From JAPPLB01 sp965208945 (lineage in GTDB: Bacteria; Acidobacteriota; Terriglobia; Bryobacterales; UBA6623), in the NCBI GenBank assembly GCA_965208945.1, contig OZ242366.1, forward strand, positions 1,054,001 to 1,118,000: DNA of 64,000 nucleotides, read 5' to 3'. The position numbers were made by a program, and so were the translations under genes. Below, piece after piece: positions 25,923 to 34,614 of this stretch (positions are counted from its first letter, which is position 1; the number at the start of each line of letters is the position of its first letter). Under the pieces are notes generated by a model. It searched no databases. It saw nothing but the letters and a program-made list of their open reading frames with translations, and was not told where the DNA came from.

Positions 25923-25982
25923 ATTGTTCACCATTGTTCACGATTGTTCACCATTGTTCGCTATTGTTCGGCATTGTTCGGC
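25923..25982. repeat. Decamer tandem array 3 (ATTGTTCRSC, six units)
   Basis: Six perfect-register ten-base units: ATTGTTCACC, ATTGTTCACG, ATTGTTCACC, ATTGTTCGCT, ATTGTTCGGC, ATTGTTCGGC. An A-tract and GAACCAGTGTCCTCGCCCTG follow, parallel to the sequence after array 2. The upstream box GACCGCATCGCCCGCCGCCC then AGTCGCCGCT matches the box before array 2. Confidence 0.85.
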
Positions 25983-26060
25983 AAAAAAATTATTGCTGAA
26001 CCAGTGTCCTCGCCCTGTCCTCCGTTCACGGTGGGCCTCGCGGTGAACGCCAATGAACCC

Positions 26061-26360
26061 ATGCTGAGAAAGGGGAACGTTCTGGATTGCGTTGACGGGA
26101 AACTCGTCCGCGTTGCGGGAACGAACTGGCCGGGATACAATAACCCCGCCCCCCAAGGGGTTCTGTACGGGCTTGCCGCGGCGCCGATCACCGGAGCGTT
26201 CGTCACGGCCATCTCCGTCATCATTGCAGCGCGCCCTCTACAGCGGTTTCTGTCCGGATGGGGTTTCCTGAAATACAGGCCTTGGGCGAGCATGTTGGGG
26301 TTTGTTCTTTCGGCGCTGAATCGGTTGACGGTTCCTCCGCACGCGGATTTCGAGATCTAA
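26061..26360 (+). CDS. Possible small membrane protein, doubtful
   Basis: An open frame from ATG (MLRKGNVLDCVDGKLVRVAG) of 99 residues. It has one clearly hydrophobic segment (GAFVTAISVIIAA) and no family recognised. It starts within the sequence shared by the decamer modules and ends shortly before the cytochrome gene. Codon usage is not strongly coding-like. It is listed because it is the only candidate between 25041 and 26452; it may be chance. Confidence 0.25.
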   Translation: MLRKGNVLDCVDGKLVRVAGTNWPGYNNPAPQGVLYGLAAAPITGAFVTAISVIIAARPLQRFLSGWGFLKYRPWASMLGFVLSALNRLTVPPHADFEI

Positions 26361-26452
26361 GGACTGTGGGTTCTTTCACGCAAACAGATGGAGCGGCTCT
26401 TTCTGTCTCCGCCCGCGGCGCCGTAACTCACCCCAGCGCCGGCAACCGTTCC

Positions 26453-27253
26453 ATGCCTGTTCATTTCCTCGGCTCGCTGGTTTTGGCGGCTCTGTTCGTC
26501 ACCTCCGCGCCGGGACAGGAACGCCTTCGGCAAAGCCATCCATTGGTGCGGGACCCGGCCGCCGTGGCCGCAGGACGCCCTCTTTTCGTCGAGAAGTGCA
26601 GTCCCTGCCACGGACCCAACGGCGAAGGGGGGCACGGCCCCAGCCTGATCGGAGGCCGCGAAATCCGCCGGGCGTCCGATCGGCAGCTCTTCGACTCGAT
26701 CAAGAACGGGCTTCCCGGCACCGACATGCCCGGTTTCCCCATGCCCGAAAACGATCGGTGGCGGATGGTCGCGTTTATTCGCAGCCTCAACGCCCCGGTG
26801 GCCGCGCAACCTTTGCCCGGCGACGTCCAGGCCGGCAGCGACATTTTCTGGGGCCGCGGCGGTTGCTCGGACTGCCATTCCATTCGCGGCCAGGGCGGCG
26901 TGCTCGGACCGGATCTCACTGACGTTGCCGCCCTCCGCAGAGCCGACCAGCTCAAGCAAGCCGTCCTCGAGCCCGGCGTGGCCGTCCTCGACGGCTTCCG
27001 CGCGGTCGAGGCCACACTCGTTGACGGCTCCAGGGTCCAGGGCGTCGCCAAGTTCGAGAACAACTATACGCTCCGCATTCTCGATCGCGGCGGCCGTCTG
27101 CATTTCCTTCACAAGAAGAAGCTGGCCGATATCAGCTTCAAGAAGGGTTCGCTCATGCCCGGAGACTATGCTGAACGGCTCTCCGAGGACGACATCGGCA
27201 ACCTGCTGGCTTTCCTTAGCCGTCAGTCTTTGCGAAAGTGGGAGCAGCAATGA
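26453..27253 (+). CDS. Exported dihaem cytochrome c
   Basis: A 266-residue protein with a signal peptide (MPVHFLGSLVLAALFVTSAP) and two c-type haem motifs: CSPCH (49-53), in a classical domain ending in PMPENDRWRMVAFIRSL, and CSDCH (138-142), in a second domain. The last third (LVDGSRVQGVAKFENNYTLR) resembles the haem-binding-domain tail found in acidobacterial and planctomycete cytochromes. It overlaps the PQQ dehydrogenase start by 4 nt, so it is probably that enzyme's electron acceptor in the periplasm. The open frame upstream of 26453 was excluded because it lacks export features. Confidence 0.9.
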   Translation: MPVHFLGSLVLAALFVTSAPGQERLRQSHPLVRDPAAVAAGRPLFVEKCSPCHGPNGEGGHGPSLIGGREIRRASDRQLFDSIKNGLPGTDMPGFPMPENDRWRMVAFIRSLNAPVAAQPLPGDVQAGSDIFWGRGGCSDCHSIRGQGGVLGPDLTDVAALRRADQLKQAVLEPGVAVLDGFRAVEATLVDGSRVQGVAKFENNYTLRILDRGGRLHFLHKKKLADISFKKGSLMPGDYAERLSEDDIGNLLAFLSRQSLRKWEQQ

Positions 27254-28821
27254 AACTCCTGATCTTGATGATGCTGCTGTTGCCGCCGGCGGCGGCGCAA
27301 GTCACCTACGAGGACATCCTCGAAGGCCCGACCGGGGAATGGCTCACCTACGCCGGCGACTACGCCTCGCAGCGTCATAGTCCTCTCGACCGGATCAACA
27401 CCGGGAATGTCTCCTCGCTGGTCCCGAAGTGGGTGTACTACTTCCGGGGTTCGCGGCGCTTGGAAACCACTCCCATCGTGCATGACGGCATCATGTACGT
27501 CACCAACACGAACGAAGTCCACGCCCTCGACGCCCGCACGGGCCGCAAGCTCTGGGGATACTTCGCGGAAAACGTCAAGCGCAGCCGCGCCAACCGGGGC
27601 GTGGCGATCCTGGGAGACCGCATCTATCTGGTCACGAGCGATTGCCACCTCGTCGCCCTGCATCGCGTCACCGGTGCGCTGCTGTGGGACGCCGAGTTCG
27701 CCGACACCGACGAGGGCTACCACTCCTCCGTCGCGCCGCTCGCCCTCAAGAACCAGATCATGGTCGGAGTGGGCGGCGGCGGCTCCGGACAGCGCGGCTT
27801 TGTCGCGGCCCTCGACGCCGGCACCGGAGAAGAACTCTGGCGCACCTGGACCGTCCCCGAAAAGGGTGAACCCGGCTACGAAACCTGGGGCGGCTTCCCG
27901 GCCAAATGGGGCGGCGCTCCCACCTGGACCACCGGCTCGTTCGACCCCGGCCTGAATCTTCTCTACTGGCCGACCGGCAACCCCTGGCCCGATTTCTACG
28001 GAGGCCGCCGCGAAGGCGACAACCTCTACTCCGACAGCGTCCTGGCGCTCGATGCCGATACCGGCGAGATGAAGTGGTATTTCCAGTTCACGCCGCATGA
28101 CGTTTGGGATTGGGACGCCAACGAGACGCCCGTTCTCGTGGACATGAACTTCAAGGGCGAAATGCGTAAGGTCATGTTGCAGGCCAACCGCAACGGGTTC
28201 TTCTACGTGCTCGACCGCGTTACGGGAGAGTACCTGCTCGGCGAGCCTTTCGTGGAGAAGCTTTCCTGGGCCGACGGCCTCGACAAGAACGGCCGTCCGA
28301 TCGTCCGTCCGGGTACGACGCCCACTCCGGCAGGCGTGAAGGTCTGCCCGGCGGTTCGTGGAGCGAGCAACTGGATGTCGCCCACCTACGTCAAGGAGAC
28401 GGGCTTGCTCTACGTCGTGACGCTGGAGCAGTGCGACATCTACTATTCCTCCTCCAAGGAGCCCGTGCCCGACAGCGGTTTTCGCGGCACCGGCGGGGCG
28501 CAGATTCCCGCCGAGCCAGGTCATCTGTATCTGCGCGCTATCGATCCCGAAACGGCGGCAATCCGTTGGGAGCAGCCGCTACCCGGTCCGGCCCGAGCCT
28601 GGCCCGGAACAGTCTCTACCGCCGGCGGCCTGATCTTTTCCGGCGACGACGACGGCAACCTCGTGGCGCTCGACGCCAGGACGGGCGAAGACCTCTGGCA
28701 CTTCAACATGGGCCACATGATCTACGCCTCGCCCATGACCTGGGCCATCGACGGCAACCAGTACGTCACCATCGCCAACGAAACCGACATCGTCACCTTC
28801 GGCCTTTTCCAGCCCGAATAG
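27250..28821 (+). CDS. PQQ-dependent dehydrogenase (alcohol/glucose dehydrogenase-like propeller)
   Basis: A 523-residue secreted quinoprotein. The signal peptide MKLLILMMLLLPPAAAQ is followed by the family opening WLTYAGDYASQRHSPLDRIN. Repeated tryptophan-docking blades follow (ALDARTGRKLWGY, ALDADTGEMKWYFQFTPHDV, ALDARTGEDLWHFNMGHMIY). The segment HDVWDWDANETPVLVD is typical of this superfamily. It has no haem domain of its own; the coupled upstream cytochrome supplies one. The likely reaction is oxidation of an alcohol or sugar with PQQ; the substrate is not assignable. PQQ synthesis genes are not in the window. Confidence 0.92.
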   Translation: MKLLILMMLLLPPAAAQVTYEDILEGPTGEWLTYAGDYASQRHSPLDRINTGNVSSLVPKWVYYFRGSRRLETTPIVHDGIMYVTNTNEVHALDARTGRKLWGYFAENVKRSRANRGVAILGDRIYLVTSDCHLVALHRVTGALLWDAEFADTDEGYHSSVAPLALKNQIMVGVGGGGSGQRGFVAALDAGTGEELWRTWTVPEKGEPGYETWGGFPAKWGGAPTWTTGSFDPGLNLLYWPTGNPWPDFYGGRREGDNLYSDSVLALDADTGEMKWYFQFTPHDVWDWDANETPVLVDMNFKGEMRKVMLQANRNGFFYVLDRVTGEYLLGEPFVEKLSWADGLDKNGRPIVRPGTTPTPAGVKVCPAVRGASNWMSPTYVKETGLLYVVTLEQCDIYYSSSKEPVPDSGFRGTGGAQIPAEPGHLYLRAIDPETAAIRWEQPLPGPARAWPGTVSTAGGLIFSGDDDGNLVALDARTGEDLWHFNMGHMIYASPMTWAIDGNQYVTIANETDIVTFGLFQPE

Positions 28822-28916
28822 CCCCCGCCCCAGGCAAAGAGCCCTCGGAATGCGGTTCGACTGGGCGCGGTCGCCTCTCATCTTTCACGCCGTTCAATAA
28901 AATGAGATTCACAATT

Positions 28917-28956
28917 CAGGGACCGGACACTTCAGGTCTTCGACTCTTGGTCCCTG
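28917..28956 (+). promoter_or_regulatory. Inverted repeat in the leader of copA
   Basis: Perfect 8-bp arms CAGGGACC (28917-28924) and GGTCCCTG (28949-28956) surround a 24-nt loop and end 7 nt before the copA GTG. No clear ribosome-binding site separates it from the start. It could be an operator for a copper regulator or an RNA hairpin controlling translation. The sequence alone does not decide. Confidence 0.4.
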
Positions 28957-28963
28957 ACAAAAC

Positions 28964-30862
28964 GTGACCAGACGAAAACTCATCCGATACGCTGCCGCCG
29001 GGAGTGGTGTGGTCGCCTTTGAGAACCTCCTTCCGCTATGGGCGCGTAGTGCGGAACCGACCGTTGACAAGGGGATTCAGTCCCTTTCGGGCAAGGAGTA
29101 CGATCTCGAGGTAGCCCGTACGGCAGTGGCCATCGACGGGCGCCGAAGCAAGGCGATCACCATCAACGGCCGGCTGCCCGCTCCCTTGCTGCGTTGGCGC
29201 GAGGGCGACGAGATCGTGCTGCGTGTGACGAACCGCCTTGAACAAGACACTTCGATTCATTGGCACGGCATACTGGTTCCTTATCGGATGGACGGAGTTC
29301 CCGGCATCAGCTTTCCCGGCATCAAGCCCGGCGAGACTTTCGCATATCGCTTTCGCGTCCCTCAAAGCGGAACCTACTGGTATCACAGCCACTCAGGCTT
29401 GCAAGAGCAGCTCGGGCATTACGGTCCGCTGGTAATCGACCCCAAGGGCCGTGACCCCATCGAGTTCGACCGCGAGTACGTCATCGTCCTCTCCGATTGG
29501 ACATTTGCCGGCCCCAAGAGGGTCTTCTCCAAGCTCAAGAAGATGAGCGACAACTTCAATTTTCAGCGCCGTACGGTCGGCAGCTTCTTTCGCGATGCTT
29601 CCAGCGACGGGCTGGGCAGGGCTCTCGACAAACGCTTGATGTGGAACCGCATGAGGATGAGTCCCACCGACATTGCGGACGTCACCGGCGCCGAGTACAC
29701 CTACCTCGTCAACGGCCATGCTCCGGCTGAAAACTGGACCGCGCTGTTCGAGCCGGGCCAGCGCATACGCCTGCGGGTCATCAATGCCTCGGCCATGACA
29801 CTGTTCAACGTGCGCATCCCGGGTCTGCCGATGACCGTTGTGCAATCCGACGGACTCAACGTGAAGCCTGTCGAGACGGACGAGTTTCAGATCGGCGTCG
29901 CAGAAACGTATGACTTGGTCGTACAGCCTCGGCGTTCGGAGGCCTTCACACTGATGTGCGAGTCGATCGATCGCAGCGGCTATGCTCGCGCGACTTTGGC
30001 TCCCCGAGCCGGCATGGCGGGGACGGTTCCGCCGCTCCGTCCAAGACCGTTGCTGACCATGAAAGACATGGGCATGGCCCATCACGGCATGGAGGGAGGC
30101 AGCCACCCGAGCAGCGGCATCGCTCAGGGATCCCGAACACCCCATCGGGATCACGAGAACCACGGCGGCCAGGCTCATGACCCACATGGCGGACATGCAA
30201 GCCCGGGCAGAGAGGAAGCAGACCCTCACGCCGGCCACGCCGGTCATCAGTCTTCCCCTGGTGATCCCCATGCCGGCCATTCGATGGGACATGAGGGAGC
30301 GAAAGAGGCTTCCGCCGGGATGCCGGCGCACGGCCATCTCCAAGGCCCCGGTGTTCAGAATGTAGCGATGCATCCGAGCCGTCGGATCGACGAGCCCGGC
30401 GCCGGCCTTCAGGACGTTCCCCACAGAACGCTGACCTACTCGCAACTCGAAAGTCTCGAAGAAAACCCGGATCAGCGCCTCCCCGGCCGCGAGATCGAGC
30501 TCCACCTGACGTCCAACATGGAGCGCTATATGTGGTCGTTCGACGGGAAAAAGTTCTCTGACATCGTGGAGCCGATTGTTTTCTACAAAGACGAGCGAGT
30601 CCGTCTGACGATGATCAACAACACCATGATGCCTCACCCGATTCACTTGCACGGCATGTTTTTTGACGTGGTGACCGGCTCGGAAAAACACAAGCCGCGC
30701 AAGCACACGATCATCGTGAAGCCGGCCGAAAAAGTATCGGTCGACGTTACGGCGGATGCCATCGGCGATTGGGCGTTCCATTGTCACCTGCTCTACCACA
30801 TGCATGCCGGGATGTTTCAGGTCGTATCGGTGCTCGAGAGCACGCCGAAGTCACACTCGTGA
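28964..30862 (+). CDS. copA: Copper resistance multicopper oxidase CopA
   Basis: A periplasmic multicopper oxidase (632 residues, GTG start) that oxidises Cu(I) and binds copper. The N-terminus MTRRKLIRYAAAGSGVV is a Tat signal. Copper ligands are visible in SIHWHGILVP, YWYHSHSG, HPIHLHGMFF and the T1-site HCHLLYHMHAGMF. Between domains 2 and 3 is a long Met/His/Gly-rich insert (about 370-470, with repeated HGG, HAGH and MGH), as in plasmid-type CopA/PcoA. The copB start overlaps its stop by 4 nt. Confidence 0.95.
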   Translation: MTRRKLIRYAAAGSGVVAFENLLPLWARSAEPTVDKGIQSLSGKEYDLEVARTAVAIDGRRSKAITINGRLPAPLLRWREGDEIVLRVTNRLEQDTSIHWHGILVPYRMDGVPGISFPGIKPGETFAYRFRVPQSGTYWYHSHSGLQEQLGHYGPLVIDPKGRDPIEFDREYVIVLSDWTFAGPKRVFSKLKKMSDNFNFQRRTVGSFFRDASSDGLGRALDKRLMWNRMRMSPTDIADVTGAEYTYLVNGHAPAENWTALFEPGQRIRLRVINASAMTLFNVRIPGLPMTVVQSDGLNVKPVETDEFQIGVAETYDLVVQPRRSEAFTLMCESIDRSGYARATLAPRAGMAGTVPPLRPRPLLTMKDMGMAHHGMEGGSHPSSGIAQGSRTPHRDHENHGGQAHDPHGGHASPGREEADPHAGHAGHQSSPGDPHAGHSMGHEGAKEASAGMPAHGHLQGPGVQNVAMHPSRRIDEPGAGLQDVPHRTLTYSQLESLEENPDQRLPGREIELHLTSNMERYMWSFDGKKFSDIVEPIVFYKDERVRLTMINNTMMPHPIHLHGMFFDVVTGSEKHKPRKHTIIVKPAEKVSVDVTADAIGDWAFHCHLLYHMHAGMFQVVSVLESTPKSHS

Positions 30863-31641
30863 AGCCGGCAATCCGCCTGTTCATCCTTCTGGTCGTCGGC
30901 TTCCAGTCCTTCTCGGCCGTTCAGGCGCAGGATGCCGCCGGCGTTGACTACCAATACGATTCACAGGAGATGGAGAAGGCGCGGAAAGCGCTGCGCCACC
31001 ATCACGGAGGCCAGATCAACTACTTTCTGCAGGCCGACCGGCTGGAGTTTCGGTCAAACGGAGGCTCCGGACCGAGGCTTTTCGAGGCGCAGGGCTGGGT
31101 AGGAGGGGACTACCAGAAATTCTGGTTCAAGACAGAAGGGGAGTCTGCGGCGGGCGGCGAATTCGAGGAGGCTGAGATCCAGGGACTGTACAGCCGCGCG
31201 GTCAGCCCCTTCTTCGACTTCCAGGCCGGTGTGCGCCAAGACTTGGCGCCCGGCGCGCGGCGTACCTTCGGGGTGGTCGGTTTCCAGGGGCTGGCGCCCT
31301 ACTGGCTCGAAATCGATACCGCGCTCTTCGTGAGTCACGAGGGCCACGTCTCCGCGCGCCTCGAGGCCGAGTATGAACTTCGTTTCACCCAACGATTGAT
31401 CTTCCAACCGCGCGCAGAGCTCAACCTCGCTGTCCAGGATGTCGAAGAATTGGCGATCGGCTCGGGCTTGAGCACGGCGGAGGTGGGGGCTCGCCTGCGG
31501 TATGAATTCAAGCGCGAATTCGCTCCTTACCTCGGCATTACGTGGACACGTGCGACCGGCCGGACCGCCCAATTCACGATCCACAGAGGCGAGGATCCGG
31601 GCAGCTTTTTGATCGTCGCGGGCTTGCGGCTCTGGTTCTGA
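30859..31641 (+). CDS. copB: Copper resistance outer-membrane protein CopB
   Basis: Starts at GTG (30859), overlapping the copA stop (GTGA). The 260-residue protein has a signal peptide (KPAIRLFILLVVGFQSFSAV) and a CopB-type beta-barrel. Typical stretches are QINYFLQADRLEFRSNGG, YQKFWFKTEGE, LYSRAVSPFFDFQAGVRQDL and the ending VAGLRLWF with terminal Phe. It lacks the long Met-rich N-terminal region of some plasmid CopB proteins. It works with CopA in copper sequestration or export across the outer membrane. CopC, CopD and CopRS were not seen. Confidence 0.92.
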   Translation: MKPAIRLFILLVVGFQSFSAVQAQDAAGVDYQYDSQEMEKARKALRHHHGGQINYFLQADRLEFRSNGGSGPRLFEAQGWVGGDYQKFWFKTEGESAAGGEFEEAEIQGLYSRAVSPFFDFQAGVRQDLAPGARRTFGVVGFQGLAPYWLEIDTALFVSHEGHVSARLEAEYELRFTQRLIFQPRAELNLAVQDVEELAIGSGLSTAEVGARLRYEFKREFAPYLGITWTRATGRTAQFTIHRGEDPGSFLIVAGLRLWF

Positions 31642-31710
31642 GCAAAAAAGCCGCCGGCAGGTAGAACCCGCGCTGGGGCTCTGACGTCGCGGACGGCACC
31701 TCCCCGAGGG

Positions 31711-32019
31711 TCAGCCGGAAGCGCGCGCGGTGCGGCCGCTGACTAGGCGCCCGATCGCCTTCAGCTTGCTCCAGAAGAAGTCGAACTGCCCGAGCAGCGT
31801 TCCGTAGCCAAGCAGCAGCAGTTGATAGACCGGCAGCATCACGATCAGGAAGATCGTCCATTGCAGCCAGCCGGGCGCGGTTGCGGGGAGCAGGAAGCCG
31901 ATGACGGGGCCTTTCAGCCTGACCGTGGTCAGGCCCGCGAGCGCGAAGGCCAGCAGAATGGCCACTGCGCCGCCGGGTCCCACGCCCCAGCGCGACTTCA
32001 TGCGGTCGAATAACGTCAT
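31711..32019 (-). CDS. Small two-helix membrane protein (DUF6787-like)
   Basis: A 102-residue integral membrane protein with two hydrophobic segments (GGAVAILLAFALAGLTTV and TIFLIVMLPVYQLLLLGYGT). An amphipathic C-terminus (GQFDFFWSKLKAIGRLV) matches the GQFxFFxxxxKK pattern seen in DUF6787 proteins. Function is unknown. It is convergent with copB and divergent from the TPM gene. The 368-bp gap after it (32020-32387) holds a GC-rich inverted region near 32150-32180 and no supported gene. Confidence 0.65.
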   Translation of the reverse strand: MTLFDRMKSRWGVGPGGAVAILLAFALAGLTTVRLKGPVIGFLLPATAPGWLQWTIFLIVMLPVYQLLLLGYGTLLGQFDFFWSKLKAIGRLVSGRTARASG

Positions 32020-32387
32020 CTGATTCCGTGAGGCGGCCTGTTGCGGACAGCGGATTGCGGACCCGTGCTCGGCGAATCAACGGTGTCGAGACAACTTCTC
32101 AATCCTGACTGTGTGCATTCTATAACCAACGCGGCGAGCGTGGGGGCGCGCCTCGCCGCCGCGCCGGTGCGGCGGTAGTGCGCGACGGGCGGTTAGTAGA
32201 GCATCCGAAAGCCATTTTGCACCTGGAGGAACGGTCCCGTGATGTTCCCAGTCAGGTGCTCTCAGTTCTCGAAGCGGGAGGTGCTGCACTCCTTGTCGAA
32301 TCTTGGAGCGACGTAGGGCAGGTGGTATGCTGAGCTTCCATGCTGCCTGACCCTGCTGCTCGGCGTTTCCGTCAAAGCGACCCCTGG

Positions 32388-33152
32388 ATGTCACGGCTTT
32401 TCCTGGCGGTACTGTTGGCGGTGACAGTGTGCCCGGGGCAGGCGCCGGAGCTTGCTCCCACGGGGTTCATCAATGATTTTGCGGGAGTTCTGAGTCCTCG
32501 GACGAAGCGGGGGCTGGAAACGTTATCTACGGAACTGAAGCAGAAAGCGGGCGCGGAGGTGGCAGTGGCGATTGTCCCCTCACTGGGGGACGAGACCATC
32601 GAGACCTATACGAATCTGCTCGCGGAACAGTGGGGCGTGGGAGACGAAGAGGATCGCGGAGTGCTGATCCTGCTGGCGATCCAGGACCGGCAACTCCGCG
32701 TCGAGGTCGGGTACGGTCTGGAGCCGATCATCCCTGACGGACGAGCGGGTGAAATCCGTGACATGATGACGCCGCATCTGCGCGCGGGCAATTATGACGC
32801 GGCGGTGGCCGTGGCCGTGGCGCAAGTGGGGCGGATCGTGGCCCAAGATGCCGGCGTCAGCCTCACCGGACAGGTGCAAGCGACCCGGAGCGGCCGCGGC
32901 CGGCGGCGGACCGGGACCGGCTGGTGGCCGCTGATGCTGGTGTTCCTCCTGTTGATGCTGCCGCGGCGGCGGCGCTACGGCGGTTGGCACGGCGGCGGGA
33001 TCACGACGGCCTGGATGTTGGGCAGCATGGGCGGTTTCGGCGGTGGCTTGGGCGGCGGAGGTTTCAGAGGCGGCGGGGGATTCAGTTCAGGCGGTTTTGG
33101 TGGTTTCGGCGGCGGCGGCTTCGGAGGCGGAGGCGCGTCGGGTTCATGGTGA
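32388..33152 (+). CDS. TPM-domain membrane protein with Gly-rich tail (YgcG-like)
   Basis: A 254-residue protein with a signal peptide (MSRLFLAVLLAVTVCPG) and a TPM/Psb32 domain (GFINDFAGVLSPRTKRGLET ... VEVGYGLEPIIPDGRAGEIR). One C-terminal membrane helix (WWPLMLVFLLLML) and a Gly/Phe-rich tail ending GGGGASGSW follow. TPM proteins are typically encoded with LemA, as here two genes downstream. Their role in membrane stress or photosystem-like repair is only partly known. An upstream in-frame Met (32340) was not chosen. Confidence 0.9.
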   Translation: MSRLFLAVLLAVTVCPGQAPELAPTGFINDFAGVLSPRTKRGLETLSTELKQKAGAEVAVAIVPSLGDETIETYTNLLAEQWGVGDEEDRGVLILLAIQDRQLRVEVGYGLEPIIPDGRAGEIRDMMTPHLRAGNYDAAVAVAVAQVGRIVAQDAGVSLTGQVQATRSGRGRRRTGTGWWPLMLVFLLLMLPRRRRYGGWHGGGITTAWMLGSMGGFGGGLGGGGFRGGGGFSSGGFGGFGGGGFGGGGASGSW

Positions 33153-33171
33153 ACGGCTGGGGCGAAATAGC

Positions 33172-33879
33172 ATGAAGGAACAACTGCTCGACGATCTTGT
33201 CCAACGGCTTCGCGATGGTTTGGGAGGCGACCTGCTTTCGGTGGTTCTGTATGGCTCCGCCGTGACCGGCGATTTTCAGGAGAAGGTGTCGGACCTGAAC
33301 GTGCTGTGCGTGCTGAAGGCGGTCGGGCCGATGCAGCTTGAAAAGGCGTACCCGGCCGTGGACCGCTGGATGAAGAAGAAGCAACCGGCGCCGGTGATCC
33401 TTTCGCTGGAAGAGGTGAAGAACGCGCACGACGCGTTTGCGATCGAGTTTCTCGACATTCGCGCGGCCTATCGGGTTCTCTACGGAGAGGATGTTGTCGG
33501 TGCGATCAGCGTGGAGCCGAGCCATCACCGTCATCAGGTGGAGCATGAGTTGCGGTCGCGGCTGCTGCGGCTGCGAGAGCGGTTCCTGGCGATCCAGAAA
33601 GACCGGCGGCAAGTGATCCGGTTGATGACGGACTCGATTCCGACGTTTGCGACGCTGTTCCGGCATGCTCTGATCCTGAGCGGCGAGGAGCCTCCCGTAA
33701 GAAAGCGGGAGATTTTTCGGCAGAGCGCGGCGAAGTTTGCGCTTTCGCCGGCGCCGTTCGAGAAGCTGCTCGAGGTGAGGCAGGGAGAGCGGCGGCTGGG
33801 CGACGCGGAGATACGGCCTCTTTTCGAGGAATACTTGAGCGAGATCACGCGGACTGCCGAACATGTCGACCGGTTATAA
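33172..33879 (+). CDS. Nucleotidyltransferase-domain protein
   Basis: A 235-residue protein. The N-terminal part carries the polymerase-beta-type signature GSAVTGDFQEKVSDLNVLCV. Here the second acidic position of the usual GSxxxGxxxxxSDxD motif reads DLN, so Asn replaces an Asp and catalysis may be weakened. A helical C-terminal region (about 120-235) follows. It is embedded between the TPM and lemA genes on the same strand, and the start lies 19 bp after the TPM stop. Function is unknown; a regulatory or substrate-binding role within the LemA/TPM set is inferred only from position. Confidence 0.75.
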   Translation: MKEQLLDDLVQRLRDGLGGDLLSVVLYGSAVTGDFQEKVSDLNVLCVLKAVGPMQLEKAYPAVDRWMKKKQPAPVILSLEEVKNAHDAFAIEFLDIRAAYRVLYGEDVVGAISVEPSHHRHQVEHELRSRLLRLRERFLAIQKDRRQVIRLMTDSIPTFATLFRHALILSGEEPPVRKREIFRQSAAKFALSPAPFEKLLEVRQGERRLGDAEIRPLFEEYLSEITRTAEHVDRL

Positions 33880-33915
33880 TCCGGGGAGACGGCCGCGGAG
33901 TGGAAGGAGACCGAT

Positions 33916-34518
33916 GTGCGAAAAGTCCTGATCGTTTTCGGCATTCTGACAGCGCTGTTTCTGATTGCGGTGTTGGCGTTCGGCGGCATGTTCGTGAGCC
34001 GGCGGAACCAGATGGTGACGATGCGGGAGGGAATTGAAGGGGCTTGGGCGCAGGTGGATACGGTGATTCAGCGCCGGGCGGATCTGATTCCGAACCTCGT
34101 GGAGACGGTGAAGGGGATCGCAGCGCAGGAGCAGGAGGTCTTCACCAACATCGCCAATGCGCGGGCTGCAATGGCCGGGGCGCGGACGCCGTCGCAGCGG
34201 ATCGCGGCCAATGACATGCTCGGCGGGGCGCTGTCGAGGTTGATGGTCGTGGTGGAAAACTACCCGCAGTTGCGGTCGAGCCAGAACTTCATCCGGCTGC
34301 AGGATGAGCTGGCGGGGACGGAGAACCGGATCGCCGTCGAGCGGCGCAAATACAACCAGACGGTGCAGCAGTACAACACCTACATTCAGCTTTTCCCGAA
34401 CAACATGGTGGCTTCGTTCGCGGGGCACGAGCGCGAAGACGCCTACTTCCGGACTACGGAGGAGGCCCGGCAGGCTCCGCCGGCGGTGAACTTCAATCCG
34501 CCGCAGCCGGCGCAATAG
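33916..34518 (+). CDS. lemA: LemA family protein
   Basis: A 200-residue membrane-anchored helical protein with a GTG start preceded by GGAAGGAG. One N-terminal transmembrane helix (VLIVFGILTALFLIAVLAFG) leads into the LemA coiled region with the signatures EGAWAQVDTVIQRRADLIPN LVETVKG and YNTYIQLFPNNMVASFAG. The last 130 bp of the gene are duplicated 7.5 kb downstream as one arm of a direct repeat. The TAG stop sits in TAGCCTGCTTCTTCACC, which resembles an interspersed-repeat end. Confidence 0.95.
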   Translation: MRKVLIVFGILTALFLIAVLAFGGMFVSRRNQMVTMREGIEGAWAQVDTVIQRRADLIPNLVETVKGIAAQEQEVFTNIANARAAMAGARTPSQRIAANDMLGGALSRLMVVVENYPQLRSSQNFIRLQDELAGTENRIAVERRKYNQTVQQYNTYIQLFPNNMVASFAGHEREDAYFRTTEEARQAPPAVNFNPPQPAQ

Positions 34519-34569
34519 CCTGCTTCTTCACCGTTTCAACGAGCCGAGCATCTTGCGGAAGGCGGCTTC
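34389..34569. repeat. Left 181-bp direct repeat bounding a 7.5-kb insertion
   Basis: It matches 41905-42085 with seven mismatches in 181 positions, about 96% identity. It covers the 3' end of lemA (intact here), the intergenic junction and the last 42 bp (34528-34569, minus strand) of a copy of the convergent secreted-protein gene, which is otherwise missing at this end. The complete version of that second gene is at the right end. Confidence 0.95.
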
Positions 34570-34614
34570 AGCGGCTGCAACGCGACACTTGATTTGCGGT
34601 GAATGGCCGGACCT

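Noticed and set aside
32077..32394. Minus-strand frame and a short frame ending ...VQNGFRMLY resembling an outer-membrane protein tail
   Set aside because: Only about 22 codons look barrel-like before a stop; too little to call a pseudogene.
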